A DNA stretch of 64,000 bases from Fibrisoma montanum (GCF_003583365.1 NZ_QXED01000003.1:558001-622000); one strand, 5' to 3'; counted from the first letter of the stretch, positions 27,142 to 36,676 are shown. A program made the numbers and translations. Notes: generated by a model from the letters alone, not told the origin.

Positions 27142-27504
27142 TTATACCGCAAACGGCAGTTCGTATTCTTTGGTGATCACCTTTGAACTGCGGGTTTTCA
27201 CTTCTACTTTCGCCTTCAGCGGTTCGCCGGCCACCAGATACGTTTTTACAAACTGATCGTCGTGCACCATCCAGGATTTATCTTCGAGCAGATACTCCTC
27301 AACCCCAGCCTTAGCCGCCTGATACGCCCAGCGTTCGGCGATTAGCGGCTCATAGTTGATGATGTTGCCCATGTAGATCACCTGAATGCCCGGTAATGAC
27401 TGGTTGCCCAGTTCGGTGCAGCCCAGCACCGTAACGTTGATGGATGAACCATCTTCAAGGTCTTTCACCGACCATTCGTCAAGTGTTGTCTTTTGATTTG
27501 CCAT
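27142..27504 (-). CDS. Uncharacterised protein, 120 aa
   Basis: A small soluble-looking protein starting MANQKTTLDEWSVKDLEDG, with SSINVTVLGCTELGNQSLPG and VKTRSSKVITKEYELPFAV. No signal peptide and no recognised domain. The stop is 2 bp from the next gene, giving a tight two-gene unit with the gene ending at 26537. The frame extends to 27561, but the preceding residues look random. Confidence 0.5.
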   Translation of the reverse strand: MANQKTTLDEWSVKDLEDGSSINVTVLGCTELGNQSLPGIQVIYMGNIINYEPLIAERWAYQAAKAGVEEYLLEDKSWMVHDDQFVKTYLVAGEPLKAKVEVKTRSSKVITKEYELPFAV

Positions 27505-27584
27505 GTTCATAAAGGTTGTGAGCACCGGCACCCGGCCTGCCGAACTGCTACCGGCGCTCACTGGTTCTGGTTAGAAAGCGTGGA

Positions 27585-27995
27585 TCAGGCTACCGGCTGC
27601 GTCATGCTGGATAGTTCGGTAGCTTTGGGGTCGTTGCCATACTGGTTACGTCCGCGGGTTCCTTCCGTTATGGCGAGGATAAAGTTGTAGATGGGAATGA
27701 GGGCATACCAGCCACTCTTGTCGACATCATGCATCCGCCGAACGCACAGGGCCACGTACGGAACGATGATGGCCAGGGTGTAGAAGACATTCAGAAACAG
27801 GGCGCCATTGAACAGCAATCCGTCGATGAAGCCAACGAGGAAGGAAACGATGGTGTTAGCCAGCACGAAATACCAGTATTCCTTCCGGCGGGCCCGGCCA
27901 TTGAAGTCCCGGAAATTTTTCAGGACTGACAGATAGTTGGTTACGGGTGAGAAAGCAGTAGTGCTTTCGGTTTTGGAATTTGCAAACGTGTTCAT
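27585..27995 (-). CDS. DUF805 membrane protein
   Basis: A 136-residue protein matching DUF805 (PF05656): YLSVLKNFRDFNGRARRKEY, four hydrophobic helices, and the signature VRRMHDVDKSGWYALIPIYN. It is an inner-membrane protein of unknown function. It is the first gene of a run of three small minus-strand genes. Confidence 0.88.
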   Translation of the reverse strand: MNTFANSKTESTTAFSPVTNYLSVLKNFRDFNGRARRKEYWYFVLANTIVSFLVGFIDGLLFNGALFLNVFYTLAIIVPYVALCVRRMHDVDKSGWYALIPIYNFILAITEGTRGRNQYGNDPKATELSSMTQPVA

Positions 27996-28268
27996 TTGTA
28001 TTTGGTTGTTGTGTAGTGCCTACTCTGTTCGGTTTTCGGCGGTCCCGTTGTTGTGTGGTTCAAAATTGCCTCTCTGCCGACGCCCTTTCCAAGAATAAAA
28101 ACCTGAACCGTAGGCTGGTCCAAACGAAAAGCGACAGATCCAACACGAACCGTTTGCTCAGTGGTATTTCTCGCCAACAACTCATAAAATCCACCTAAAA
28201 TTGGCGGGAGCGTAATCCAAATGCCCGCGAAGGCGTTATACCCAAATAACGCTTTCTCCTTTTTTCGA

Positions 28269-29669
28269 ATGGCCAATATACCTTCCCGGTATGCGCGGGT
28301 GCTGGCCTGGCTCGACCAAACCATCATCCGCCGGTTGTATAATGAGCAGGTTCGCCGGATTATTCTACAGAGTTTACCCTTCTGGGTTGCCTCCGTGGTG
28401 ACCGGTCTGGTAGCGGTTGGCTATGAAAAGCTGTTTGTCTGGGCCGAAGAGATCAGCAGCCGGTGGTTAGCCGCGCAGCCCCTGCTCGCCTTTGGGATAA
28501 TCCCCGTTGCGTTTGTCGCTTCGTGGTTTCTGGTTAACAAGTTTGCGCCGGCAGCCCGGGGCAGTGGCATTCCGCAGGTCATGGCGGGCATCGAACTGTC
28601 CAACCCGAAGTTTCACGGCCACACCTCCTACCTGCTGAGCCTGCGCGTTGCCATTGTGAAGGTGATCAGCAGTGTGATACTCCTGCTGGGCGGTGGCGTT
28701 ATCGGCCGCGAAGGGCCCACGATTCAGATTTCGGCGGCTATCTTCCGCAGCATCAACCGGCTGCAGCCCGCAGGCTGGCCACAGCTTTCGCGCCAGATCG
28801 CCCTCGTAACGGGCGGAGCGGCCGGGCTGGCGGCTGCCTTCAATACGCCCCTGGGTGGAATCGTGTTTGTAGTGGAGGAACTCACCCAGACGCACATTAC
28901 CCGCTTCCGGACGGCCGTTTTTACGGCCGTGATCATCGCCGGCATGACGGCCCAGACCATCCTGGGGCCATATCTGTACCTTGGCTTTCCGAAAGTGAGT
29001 ACCTCGACGCCCTGGTTGTTTGGCCTCCTTATTCTGGTAGCGATGATCTGCGGCCTGGCGGGGGCGTTCTTTGCCCGTACGCTGCTCTGGCTAAACAAAT
29101 TCCGGCAGCGGTTCAACACACTATCGGCGCAGGTGGCGTGGGTGGCCGGCTGCGGCCTGGTACTGGCGGGTCTGGCGTATGGACTCGGGTCCGACGCTAC
29201 CGGAACCGGTAAACCCATCATCAACCGGCTGCTGTTCCAGAACGATTACCTGACGCCCTGGTACCTGTTTCCGGTGCGGTTCATCGGCATGGCGCTCAGC
29301 TACAGCAGCGGAGGGGCCGGGGGCGTTTTTGCTACGTCGCTCAGCGCGGGTGCCTTACTGGGGGATGTCATTGCGCAACAGGTACACGTTACCCAGACCG
29401 ACACCAATATGCTGATTCTGGTAGGTATGGTGGGTTTCCTGACGGGTGTGGTGCGCTCGCCGTTCACAGCGGCCATTCTGGTCCTGGAGATGACCGACCG
29501 GCATTCGGCCATCTTTCAACTGCTCATCGGGGGCCTGATGGCGCAGGGGGCCGCGTCGCTGATCGATCCGGTTTCGTTGTACGAACATCTGAAAATCGGG
29601 TTTTTGCGCGAAGCCCTCAAGCAGCCCAACCAGCATCCCCGATCATTCCGGCAAATCCCCACCCCCTGA
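28269..29669 (+). CDS. ClC-family chloride channel/transporter
   Basis: A 466-residue polytopic membrane protein with the three ClC signature loops: PAARGSGIPQVMAG (GSGIP), GGGVIGREGPTIQIS (GREGP), and the later SYSSGGAGGVFATSLSAGALLG (GxFxP-like, here GGVFAT). About ten or more hydrophobic segments are present. ClC proteins carry chloride, often as Cl-/H+ exchangers. Position 4 of GREGP retains the gating Glu, consistent with an exchanger. There is no C-terminal CBS pair. The start at 28269 avoids an in-frame ATG at 28221 preceding no signal. Confidence 0.9.
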   Translation: MANIPSRYARVLAWLDQTIIRRLYNEQVRRIILQSLPFWVASVVTGLVAVGYEKLFVWAEEISSRWLAAQPLLAFGIIPVAFVASWFLVNKFAPAARGSGIPQVMAGIELSNPKFHGHTSYLLSLRVAIVKVISSVILLLGGGVIGREGPTIQISAAIFRSINRLQPAGWPQLSRQIALVTGGAAGLAAAFNTPLGGIVFVVEELTQTHITRFRTAVFTAVIIAGMTAQTILGPYLYLGFPKVSTSTPWLFGLLILVAMICGLAGAFFARTLLWLNKFRQRFNTLSAQVAWVAGCGLVLAGLAYGLGSDATGTGKPIINRLLFQNDYLTPWYLFPVRFIGMALSYSSGGAGGVFATSLSAGALLGDVIAQQVHVTQTDTNMLILVGMVGFLTGVVRSPFTAAILVLEMTDRHSAIFQLLIGGLMAQGAASLIDPVSLYEHLKIGFLREALKQPNQHPRSFRQIPTP

Positions 29670-29879
29670 TTCCTTTCTGCGTAGTACGACGGGGCGGCCG
29701 ACTACGTAGAACAACGCTCTACTAAGCGATACTACTGATTTAATAATCAGCTATTTATACGTATAAAATCACGTAGTTCCCGGCTAAAAAATCTCCCCGG
29801 AAAGCCATAAACTTGCCCCGTTGACCACGTACCGGCCAACTACCTATTCCTAGTCTTTCACTTAACCAATCTCTGTTGT

Positions 29880-30191
29880 ATGGCACTACGTTTTATCCGG
29901 GATCGGGTCACGTTCGACTCGACCAAGGGCATCGTTCAAAACGAACCCCGCACGGTTTCTTTCCCCAGCACCGTTCGCACGGCCCAGATTGCCCTGAACG
30001 GTTTCGACATTCGCTACACCGACGGCGACCACCACATCCTGCGGCAACTGGTCGACATCAGCGAGCCGACTATCAGTGGCAACTCGGTCAGCTATCGCGT
30101 TTCGTTCCTGCTGCGGGATGGCTCGGGCAACATCGATGATCGCTACGAGGGTTTTGTCGACACGCTGGTTATCGCCGACACGGCCAGTTAA
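29880..30191 (+). CDS. Small beta-rich protein, possibly H-type-lectin-like
   Basis: A 103-residue protein, all predicted strands: MALRFIRDRVTFDSTKGIVQ, VRTAQIALNGFDIRYTDGDH, SVSYRVSFLLRDGSGNIDDR, GFVDTLVIADT. The pattern of a small beta-sandwich with DGDHH recalls H-type lectin-like proteins found in phage tails and bacteria. No signal peptide. The attribution is tentative. A strong terminator follows. Confidence 0.55.
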   Translation: MALRFIRDRVTFDSTKGIVQNEPRTVSFPSTVRTAQIALNGFDIRYTDGDHHILRQLVDISEPTISGNSVSYRVSFLLRDGSGNIDDRYEGFVDTLVIADTAS

Positions 30192-30195
30192 AGCA

Positions 30196-30232
30196 AACAG
30201 GCCCCTCGTCCGTATGGATTGAGGGGCCTGTT
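30196..30232. terminator. Bidirectional terminator
   Basis: AACAGGCCCCTC (30196-30207) / GAGGGGCCTGTT (30221-30232), 13-bp loop, between convergent genes. Confidence 0.8.
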
Positions 30233-30252
30233 CCAGTGAAATTCTGTCCGGT

Positions 30253-32148
30253 TTATTTGGCCTTCCAGGTATTGTTGCTGCGATCAGCGTCCATGAATAC
30301 GCCCCCTTCCAGCGCCAGGGACTGCATGGTTTTCTTCGTCGGCAGTTTCACTACGGCCTGGCTTTGGTTTGCCTGCCAGATCGCCGGCGACTGGTGAAAC
30401 GTTTCCTTCGTTCCGTCGGTGTACTGCACCACCATATCGACCGGCGCTACGTAGCCACCAATGTTTTGCAGCGTAACCGTCGTTTGACCGGCCGAGGTCG
30501 TTACCTGCCTGATGGCATGATCGATGTAGTTGTTGCTGAAAAACCAGTTCTGCCAGAACCAGTTGAGGTTCTTCCCGGTCGCGTCGTTGAAGGTGTAGAA
30601 CATATCCCAGGGGGTCGGGTGCTTGCCGTTCCAGCGGCTGATGAACGCGTGCAGCCCTTTCCGGAACCCCTCATCGCCCAGCAAATCTTTCAGAGCGAGG
30701 TAGCCGATGGCCGCTTTCCCGTACTCGTTGTTCCCCAGAGCCGCGCCACTCAGTACGTTGGCGGGCGTAATGATCGGCAAATCCTGCTCCGCCGACGGGT
30801 CGGCGCTCCAGTACGCCACCCGGAACTGCTGGAAGTTTCGGGTCGCCTGCTCATAGCCCAGATCGGCCTGACTGATCAGGTATTCGAGGGCCGTTACCCA
30901 GCCTTCGTCCATGAAACCGTAGCGGGTTTCGTTGATGCCCATGTAGAACGGAAACCAGGTGTGCGCAATCTCGTGCTCCGCCACAAAGCGCGAAAAATTG
31001 AGGTCCTGCGTGCTGGCGTCGTTGACCATCATTGGGTATTCCATGTCGGCGAATCCCTGCACAATGGTCGTTTTGGCATACGGATACGGGACACCCGGCC
31101 AGTTGTTTGAAAACCAGTCCAGCGAGTGCTGCCCAAATTTTACCATCTGGTGAAAATCTCGGGCGTTGTCCAGAAACGCGGCCTGAACGCTCGCCCGCCG
31201 ACCGATTTTCTTGTCGACCACCACGCTCGACGCATCCCAGACGTAGTGATCGCTGATGCACAGAGCCACATCGGGCACGTTATCGGCTGCGAAACGCCAG
31301 GTATTCATGTCGTTCTGCTGCGTTACGTTCCGGGCGTTGATGTCCGGCAGCGTAGCGACGTGTACCACCGAATCCGTCCGCATGGCCTCGTTCAGACGCT
31401 GGGCAAACGTCGGCTGCAACACCTCGCCGGGGTTCTTCAGATCGCCGGTTCCCCATACGACGTAATTCTTCGGTACGCTGACATTGACGACGTAGTTGTT
31501 GAAATCATTGTAAAATTCCTGCGCTTCGGTGAACGTCGTGCGGTCCCAGCCGTAATAATCGTCGTAAACCGCTACGCGCGGGTAGAAATACGCCAGGAAA
31601 AAAGTCGTGGAGTCGAGTGCTCCTTCGCGCCCACTTTCCACCGATACGTCGAAATGCCAGTCAAAGGTCAGCTTTACCGAATCGCGGGGCATCAACGGCT
31701 TGCTGAGTGTTACCTGCTGGTTGGTCGCCGTGGTTTCCCGCACTTTTTTCTCGGTGTTGTTCTCGGTGTATTTGTCGATGTGAACCCCCGACGTCAGGTA
31801 CTCCGGCGAGGCTGCCGACTGCCGGACCGCCCCCGGCCGGTGGCTGTTTAAAAATAGCTTGAACACGAGAAAGCGGAGCGTATCGGGACTGTTATTAACG
31901 TAGGTGATTTCTTCAGTGCCCCGAACGGTCCGATTCGGCGGCATGGCCGTGATGTTGATGGTATACCGGGCGGTGTTCTGCCAGTATCGGCTGCCCGGCT
32001 TCCCGTCCATCGAACGGGTACCTTTCTGATACGCTTTTTTGACGTTGCGCGGCATGTAGAGACTCTGCGCCTGTACGGCCCCGATCCAGAGGGTTATTAA
32101 ACCCAGAACGATCAGACTTCGCCACGGGTGATGCTGGTACGTTAACAC
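30253..32148 (-). CDS. Secreted M1-family metallopeptidase
   Basis: A 631-residue protein with an N-terminal signal segment (LIVLGLITLWIGAVQAQ). The N-terminal beta domain (about 55-260) is followed by a thermolysin-like catalytic domain with FVAEHEIAHTW (His392-Glu-x-x-His396) and the third ligand Glu in GFMDEGWVTALEYL. The C-terminal sequence (NLNWFWQNWFFSNNYIDHAI) fits Bacteroidota M1 peptidases of this length. These enzymes remove N-terminal residues from peptides in the periplasm. The GxMEN motif is replaced by FADMEYPMMV, as in this subfamily. Convergent with the small lectin-like gene. Confidence 0.9.
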   Translation of the reverse strand: MLTYQHHPWRSLIVLGLITLWIGAVQAQSLYMPRNVKKAYQKGTRSMDGKPGSRYWQNTARYTINITAMPPNRTVRGTEEITYVNNSPDTLRFLVFKLFLNSHRPGAVRQSAASPEYLTSGVHIDKYTENNTEKKVRETTATNQQVTLSKPLMPRDSVKLTFDWHFDVSVESGREGALDSTTFFLAYFYPRVAVYDDYYGWDRTTFTEAQEFYNDFNNYVVNVSVPKNYVVWGTGDLKNPGEVLQPTFAQRLNEAMRTDSVVHVATLPDINARNVTQQNDMNTWRFAADNVPDVALCISDHYVWDASSVVVDKKIGRRASVQAAFLDNARDFHQMVKFGQHSLDWFSNNWPGVPYPYAKTTIVQGFADMEYPMMVNDASTQDLNFSRFVAEHEIAHTWFPFYMGINETRYGFMDEGWVTALEYLISQADLGYEQATRNFQQFRVAYWSADPSAEQDLPIITPANVLSGAALGNNEYGKAAIGYLALKDLLGDEGFRKGLHAFISRWNGKHPTPWDMFYTFNDATGKNLNWFWQNWFFSNNYIDHAIRQVTTSAGQTTVTLQNIGGYVAPVDMVVQYTDGTKETFHQSPAIWQANQSQAVVKLPTKKTMQSLALEGGVFMDADRSNNTWKAK

Positions 32149-32422
32149 AAGTAATTTGGTTTGGTGATTGTAACGAATGAGTTGACGGAATGTACATAAA
32201 TAATCAATTAGCCGCTGCCAGACAATGGTAAATGGTTAATCGGCTGTATGGCTACAGTAGCGGACACTGGTACACCACTCAACGACAGCGTCTCGCGGGT
32301 TTACAGCCGGCCGGTTGCATTCGCTAAAAACGGGATTTCTCCCATTGCAAGTCGATCAGGCATTTAAAACCTTTGATCAGGTATGTTTTTGCCTGTAGTC
32401 TACATCCATACGTTTTAAACCC

Positions 32423-32818
32423 ATGCAAACCTCAACCACAGCCTCCATTCTGGATCAGATCCGGCAGGGCAACGACGCGTTCGAAGCCGCCTTCCGCCAC
32501 CAGGACGTATCGGCCTTGGCCGCGCTCTACACCGACGACGCGATGCTCCTGCCCCCCGGCGGCAACGAGCAGAAGGGACCGCAGACCATCGGCCAGTTCT
32601 GGCAGGGCGCCATGAACATGGGCGTTGCCCAAGCTCAACTCACGACCGTTGAAGCCGAGCAGCACGGCGATACCGCCATCGAGATTGGTAATTATCGGCT
32701 GAGCACCAGCACCGGCGACCTGATTGACCACGGCAAATACGTTGTAATCTGGAAGCAGCAGGGCGATCAATGGTTTCTCCACCGCGACATCTGGAACACC
32801 AGCCAGGGCGCCGGCTAA
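32423..32818 (+). CDS. SnoaL/DUF4440-like NTF2-fold protein
   Basis: A 131-residue protein: NDAFEAAFRHQDVSALAALY TDD opens the cone-shaped NTF2 fold, AMLLPPGGNEQKGPQTIGQF and GKYVVIWKQQGDQWFLHRDI close it. This is the ketosteroid-isomerase-like DUF4440 group. The reaction is unknown. No signal peptide. A strong hairpin follows. Confidence 0.85.
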   Translation: MQTSTTASILDQIRQGNDAFEAAFRHQDVSALAALYTDDAMLLPPGGNEQKGPQTIGQFWQGAMNMGVAQAQLTTVEAEQHGDTAIEIGNYRLSTSTGDLIDHGKYVVIWKQQGDQWFLHRDIWNTSQGAG

Positions 32819-32823
32819 ACGCA

Positions 32824-32862
32824 CTTGTCCTGCTGTCAGAGTTGGACTGACAGCAGGACAAG
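32824..32862. terminator. Bidirectional hairpin terminator
   Basis: A perfect 15-bp inverted repeat CTTGTCCTGCTGTCA with a 9-bp loop, between the DUF4440 gene and the convergent HEPN gene. Confidence 0.75.
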
Positions 32863-32891
32863 AATAAGATGAATCTAAAAATTGAAAGGAG

Positions 32892-33284
32892 TTAGTTTGA
32901 TAAAGCTGTATTAAGATAAGCAGCTACAGCCCTTATGAAGTGAGTTGCCGCTTCTAGTGCTTCAATAGCCTCCTCGGCTGTCACAATATCTTCAAAATCA
33001 TAATCTCCGGCTTGTCGTAACTCCCAAGTTTTATCGAGCCACAAGCTAGCTTCTTTAGGAATCAAACCCGATTTGATAAACAACTCTCGAAACTTTGCAT
33101 GCGCCCCAGAGTGGCTTTTCGTATGTAAGTGATCTTGCTCGAAAAGCAACGTAGTGACGGCATAAAAAACTGCATAGTAACTACGGTTCAAGGTTACAAG
33201 ATACCGTTCCTCCTTCAGATTGGCAGCCGCATCACCTAAGCTTTCTAACGCTCTGGACCAGACCGGTTGGCTTATGTCTTTCAT
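32892..33284 (-). CDS. HEPN-domain protein, putative toxin of an MNT/HEPN pair
   Basis: A 130-residue helical protein of the HEPN family: WSRALESLGDAAANLKEERY, then NRSYYAVFYAVTTLLFEQ, where the Arg-x-x-Tyr...Tyr pattern marks this HEPN group, and a C-terminal helix EAIEALEAATHFIRAVAAYL. The canonical RNase RxxxxH motif is not obvious, so catalytic activity is uncertain. It overlaps the nucleotidyltransferase gene by 4 bp (ATGA), so the two are translationally coupled. The usual model is that the nucleotidyltransferase AMPylates and neutralises the HEPN toxin (type VII toxin-antitoxin). Confidence 0.8.
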   Translation of the reverse strand: MKDISQPVWSRALESLGDAAANLKEERYLVTLNRSYYAVFYAVTTLLFEQDHLHTKSHSGAHAKFRELFIKSGLIPKEASLWLDKTWELRQAGDYDFEDIVTAEEAIEALEAATHFIRAVAAYLNTALSN

Positions 33285-33604
33285 ACCAATATTCCTTCCA
33301 GACGGGCAAAGTAATACACCGGCTGCGCCGATTGACTGTATTTTTTATAGCTGGTAGGCAGAATTGATACGGTTACGTTATGCTTCAAACTAAGCTCTGA
33401 CTGGGCAGCTAAAAATCGATTTATTTCCTCTAAGCGGGAAATAGACTCGTCTTTCAGTACCAGCATAAAATCAATATCAGAGTGGTCGTGGTAATCTCCA
33501 CGAGCGTAAGAACCAAACAGCACGATCCGATCGAGCCGCTTTCCATAAAGCGACTGCATTGCCGCCCTGAAGTCATTGACAATCGTCTGAACACGGTCAT
33601 CCAT
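33281..33604 (-). CDS. Minimal nucleotidyltransferase, putative antitoxin
   Basis: A 107-residue protein with the polymerase-beta-type motif IVLFGSYARGDYHDHSDIDF (GS...RG...SDID), which holds the catalytic Asp pair. LKHNVTVSILP follows with the third acidic position not clearly conserved. Start 33604 (MDDRVQTIV) is chosen over an open frame to 33655. It forms an overlapping pair with the HEPN gene. The pair is slightly AT-richer than its neighbours, consistent with an accessory module. Confidence 0.8.
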   Translation of the reverse strand: MDDRVQTIVNDFRAAMQSLYGKRLDRIVLFGSYARGDYHDHSDIDFMLVLKDESISRLEEINRFLAAQSELSLKHNVTVSILPTSYKKYSQSAQPVYYFARLEGILV

Positions 33605-33757
33605 AAGACTTGGGTATTTTGCGCTTAAATTAACAGGTACTAGTGTTCCAAACAACCTCTTTGTTCCGAACCGAATTTACGCAGTGATAATCTACCCATT
33701 TCTGGTGGGTTCGCCGGATAGCCCGTACCTTCGCAGTCGAAAGTTGACAGCAAGGCC

Positions 33758-35086
33758 ATGACATTCGACGAACTGAATCTTAATAAACCCCTCCTCAATG
33801 CCCTGAACGAACTGGGCTATACCACGCCGACGCCTATTCAGGAAAACGTGTTTTCGGTGGTGATGTCGGGGCGGGACGTGTGCGGTATTGCGCAGACCGG
33901 CACCGGCAAGACCTTCGCCTACCTCCTGCCCTGTCTGCGGCAGTTCCAGTTCTCGAAGGAGAAACTCCCTCAGGTTCTGATCATTGTACCCACCCGCGAA
34001 CTGGTGGTGCAGGTGGTCGAAGCGGTCAAAAAACTGACCACCTACCTGAACGTCGTGACGGTCGGCGTATACGGGGGTGTTAATCTCAAAACCCAGGCCG
34101 CCGAGGTGCAGCAGGGCGTCGACGTGCTGGTGGCGACGCCCGGTCGGCTGGTCGATCTGCTGACGGGCAAGTTTGTCAAGGTGAAAGCCATCAAAAAACT
34201 CGTTATCGACGAGGTCGACGAGATGCTGAACCTGGGCTTTCGGGCGCAGTTGACCACCATTCTGGATCTGTTGCCTTCCAAACGCCAGAACCTGCTGTTC
34301 TCCGCCACCCTCACCGCCGATGTGGAAGCCCTGCTCGATACGTATTTCAACAACCCGGTGCGGGTCGAAGCGGCTCCCGTCGGAACGCCCCTGGACAACA
34401 TCAGACAGTCGGCGTACAACGTGCCGAACTTCTACACCAAAGTGAACCTTCTGGAACGCCTGCTGAATCAGCAGCCCGACATGAACCGCGTGCTCGTGTT
34501 CGTCGCGACGAAGGAACTGGCCGACCGGCTCTACGACGAACTCACCTGCGAACTGCCGGATCAGGTGGGGGTGATGCACTCCAATAAATCCCAGAATTAC
34601 CGCTTCGAGACCGTCAACCGCTTTCAGGCGGGTACGTACCGGGTGCTGATCGCGACCGACATTATTGCCCGGGGGCTGGACATTGCCGACGTATCGCACG
34701 TGATCAACTTTGATACGCCGGACGAGCCGGAAACCTACATTCACCGCATCGGCCGGACCGGACGCGCCGACCGGCAAGGCGAAGCCATCGCGTTTGTGTC
34801 GGAGCGGGAAACAGACAAACTGGCGGCCATTGAGGGGTTGATGAACTACACGATTCCAGTGCTGCCGCTGCCCGAACGGCTGCTTATCTCCGACGAACTG
34901 CTCGATGAAGAAAAGCCGCAGCTCCACATGAAAGCCCCGCCGGTCAGACAACCCCGTCCCGATGAAGGTGGGGGCGCTTTTCACGAGAAGATTGACAAGA
35001 ACAAAAAGGTCAACGTCCGGCGCGACCATGCCGCCGAGAAGCGGGCTAAGTACGGCCGGCCGATTAAGCGGAGCGGCAAGAAATAA
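33758..35086 (+). CDS. DEAD-box ATP-dependent RNA helicase
   Basis: A 442-residue helicase with all motifs in order: Q motif (GYTTPTPIQ), motif I AQTGTGKT, Ia PTRELVVQ, Ib TPGRLVD, motif II as DEVD rather than DEAD, motif III SATL, then VATKELADRLYDE, DIIARGLDIADV, HRIGRTGRADRQ. A basic C-terminal tail (KKVNVRRDHAAEKRAKYGR) probably binds RNA. It is likely cytoplasmic and involved in RNA or ribosome remodelling. A TACCTTCG-like box about 30 bp upstream may be the promoter. Confidence 0.93.
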   Translation: MTFDELNLNKPLLNALNELGYTTPTPIQENVFSVVMSGRDVCGIAQTGTGKTFAYLLPCLRQFQFSKEKLPQVLIIVPTRELVVQVVEAVKKLTTYLNVVTVGVYGGVNLKTQAAEVQQGVDVLVATPGRLVDLLTGKFVKVKAIKKLVIDEVDEMLNLGFRAQLTTILDLLPSKRQNLLFSATLTADVEALLDTYFNNPVRVEAAPVGTPLDNIRQSAYNVPNFYTKVNLLERLLNQQPDMNRVLVFVATKELADRLYDELTCELPDQVGVMHSNKSQNYRFETVNRFQAGTYRVLIATDIIARGLDIADVSHVINFDTPDEPETYIHRIGRTGRADRQGEAIAFVSERETDKLAAIEGLMNYTIPVLPLPERLLISDELLDEEKPQLHMKAPPVRQPRPDEGGGAFHEKIDKNKKVNVRRDHAAEKRAKYGRPIKRSGKK

Positions 35087-35208
35087 GGTGCCCGGCGGGC
35101 GGCCGTTTCAGATTGCCCGCTATAGGACAGTAATTACGCGCTGAACTCGACTTTATGCCACGTAGGAACTAACACCCGGCCTTAACCACCCGAAACCTCT
35201 TACTGCGC

Positions 35209-36576
35209 ATGAACGATTTTCTGATTAATCGCCGTCAATTCATACAAGGCGCTTCGGCGTCGCTGGCTCTGTCCTCGCTGGGAGCCACCGCGATGCCTTT
35301 TACCCAGGCAAAAACGTACCGCGTTGGGCTGATCGGCACCGGCTGGTACGGTAAAAGCGACCTGTTCCGCCTGATTCAGGTGGCCCCGGTCGAGGTAGTC
35401 GCCCTTTGCGACGTTGACAAAAACATCCTCGACGCGGCCGGTAAGCTCGTCAGCGAGCGCCAGAAATCGGGCAAGGTGCCCAAACTCTACGGCGACTACC
35501 GCAAAATGCTGGCCGAAAACAAGATGGACATTGTGCTGATCGGTACGCCGGACCACTGGCACGCCCTGCAAACCATCGACGCCCTGAAGGCCGGTGCACA
35601 CGTCTACGTCCAGAAGCCGATCAGCGTCGACGTGATGGAAGGTGAAGCGATGGTGGCGGCCGCCCGCAAGTACAACAAGGTGGTGCAGGTGGGTACGCAG
35701 CGCAAAAGTACCCCCCACCTGATCGACGCCAAGAAGAACATCGTCGATGCGGGTCTGCTGGGTAACATCAAGCACGTAGAGATGTGCTGCTATTTCCACA
35801 TGCGGGCCAACGGAAACCCGGCCGTCCAGCCCGTACCGGCGTTCCTTGACTACGACATGTGGACCGGTCCGGCTCCGCTACGTCCGTACGACGGTCTGCC
35901 GCACATCCGCTGGTGGCGGACCTTCAACGAATACGGCAACGGGATCATGGGCGATATGTGCGTCCACATGCTCGACACGGTTCGCTGGATGCTGAAGCTG
36001 GGCTGGCCGAAACGCGTTACGTCGACGGGCGGCATCTACGTCCAGAAAGACGGTAAGTCCAACATTTCCGATACGCAGACGGCCCTGTTTGAGTTTGACG
36101 GGCTGAACGCCGTATGGCAGCACCGCACCTGGGGCACGCCAAACAACCCGGCCTATCCGTGGTCCCTGACGCTCTACGGCGAGAAGGGTACGTTGTGGGC
36201 CAGCACGATGGCCTACGATTTCATCCCCGAGGGTAAGGACGGCGAGAAGATTCACAAGGACGTCGTCTACGAAAAAGAGAAATACCCCGAAGACCTCAAG
36301 GAAGAACGGATTGAACTGAACGCGGCCCCCGCTACCCGCCTGCACATGCTCGATTTCCTGTCGGCGATCGAAAAAGGTGGTCGGCCGGTTGCCGACATCG
36401 AGGAAGGGCACATCTCGACGGCGAGCTGCATTATGGCAAATATTTCCATGAAGACCGGTCGCCCGGTGGTGTACGATCCGCAGAAACGCCAGATTGTGGG
36501 GGATCAGGAAGCCAATGCGCTGTTGCAGCGGCCATACCGCCAGCCGTGGGTGCACCCCGATCCACGAACTGTTTAA
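35209..36576 (+). CDS. Tat-exported Gfo/Idh/MocA-family oxidoreductase
   Basis: A 455-residue protein with a twin-arginine signal (RRQFIQGASASLAL). The NAD(P)-binding domain follows (VGLIGTGWYGKSDLF, VALCDVDKN, VLIGTPDHWH, VYVQKPISVDVMEGE). The second half (MWTGPAPLRPYDGLPHIRWW, GNGIMGDMCVHMLDTVRWML) belongs to the Bacteroidota periplasmic branch that acts on sugars or inositols. A related gene lies at 50282-51616. Export of a nicotinamide enzyme is odd but standard for this branch, which may keep its cofactor bound. It precedes the glycosidase-like gene with a palindromic repeat between them. Confidence 0.9.
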   Translation: MNDFLINRRQFIQGASASLALSSLGATAMPFTQAKTYRVGLIGTGWYGKSDLFRLIQVAPVEVVALCDVDKNILDAAGKLVSERQKSGKVPKLYGDYRKMLAENKMDIVLIGTPDHWHALQTIDALKAGAHVYVQKPISVDVMEGEAMVAAARKYNKVVQVGTQRKSTPHLIDAKKNIVDAGLLGNIKHVEMCCYFHMRANGNPAVQPVPAFLDYDMWTGPAPLRPYDGLPHIRWWRTFNEYGNGIMGDMCVHMLDTVRWMLKLGWPKRVTSTGGIYVQKDGKSNISDTQTALFEFDGLNAVWQHRTWGTPNNPAYPWSLTLYGEKGTLWASTMAYDFIPEGKDGEKIHKDVVYEKEKYPEDLKEERIELNAAPATRLHMLDFLSAIEKGGRPVADIEEGHISTASCIMANISMKTGRPVVYDPQKRQIVGDQEANALLQRPYRQPWVHPDPRTV

Positions 36577-36581
36577 ATTAG

Positions 36582-36664
36582 TAAACGCAGAGGAGCAGAG
36601 AATACGCAGAGAACTCAGAGAAAAACTCTGTGAACTCCGCGAATCCTCTGCTCCTCTGCGTTTA
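36582..36664. repeat. Palindromic repeat element, type 1 copy A
   Basis: Outer 19-bp perfect inverted repeat TAAACGCAGAGGAGCAGAG (36582-36600) / its complement (36646-36664), with a partly self-complementary interior. It sits between the Gfo/Idh gene and the next start codon, ending 12 bp before the ATG. The sequence type (AAACGCAGAG...CTCTGCGTTT) recurs at 37771-37855. It is probably a REP/MITE-like element that doubles as a terminator. Confidence 0.8.
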
Positions 36665-36676
36665 AACAACTTAGCC

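Noticed and set aside
33692-35029. 445-codon open frame on the minus strand
   Set aside because: Antisense to the DEAD-box helicase with all its motifs; the composition (many His, Gln, Val) is typical of a shadow.
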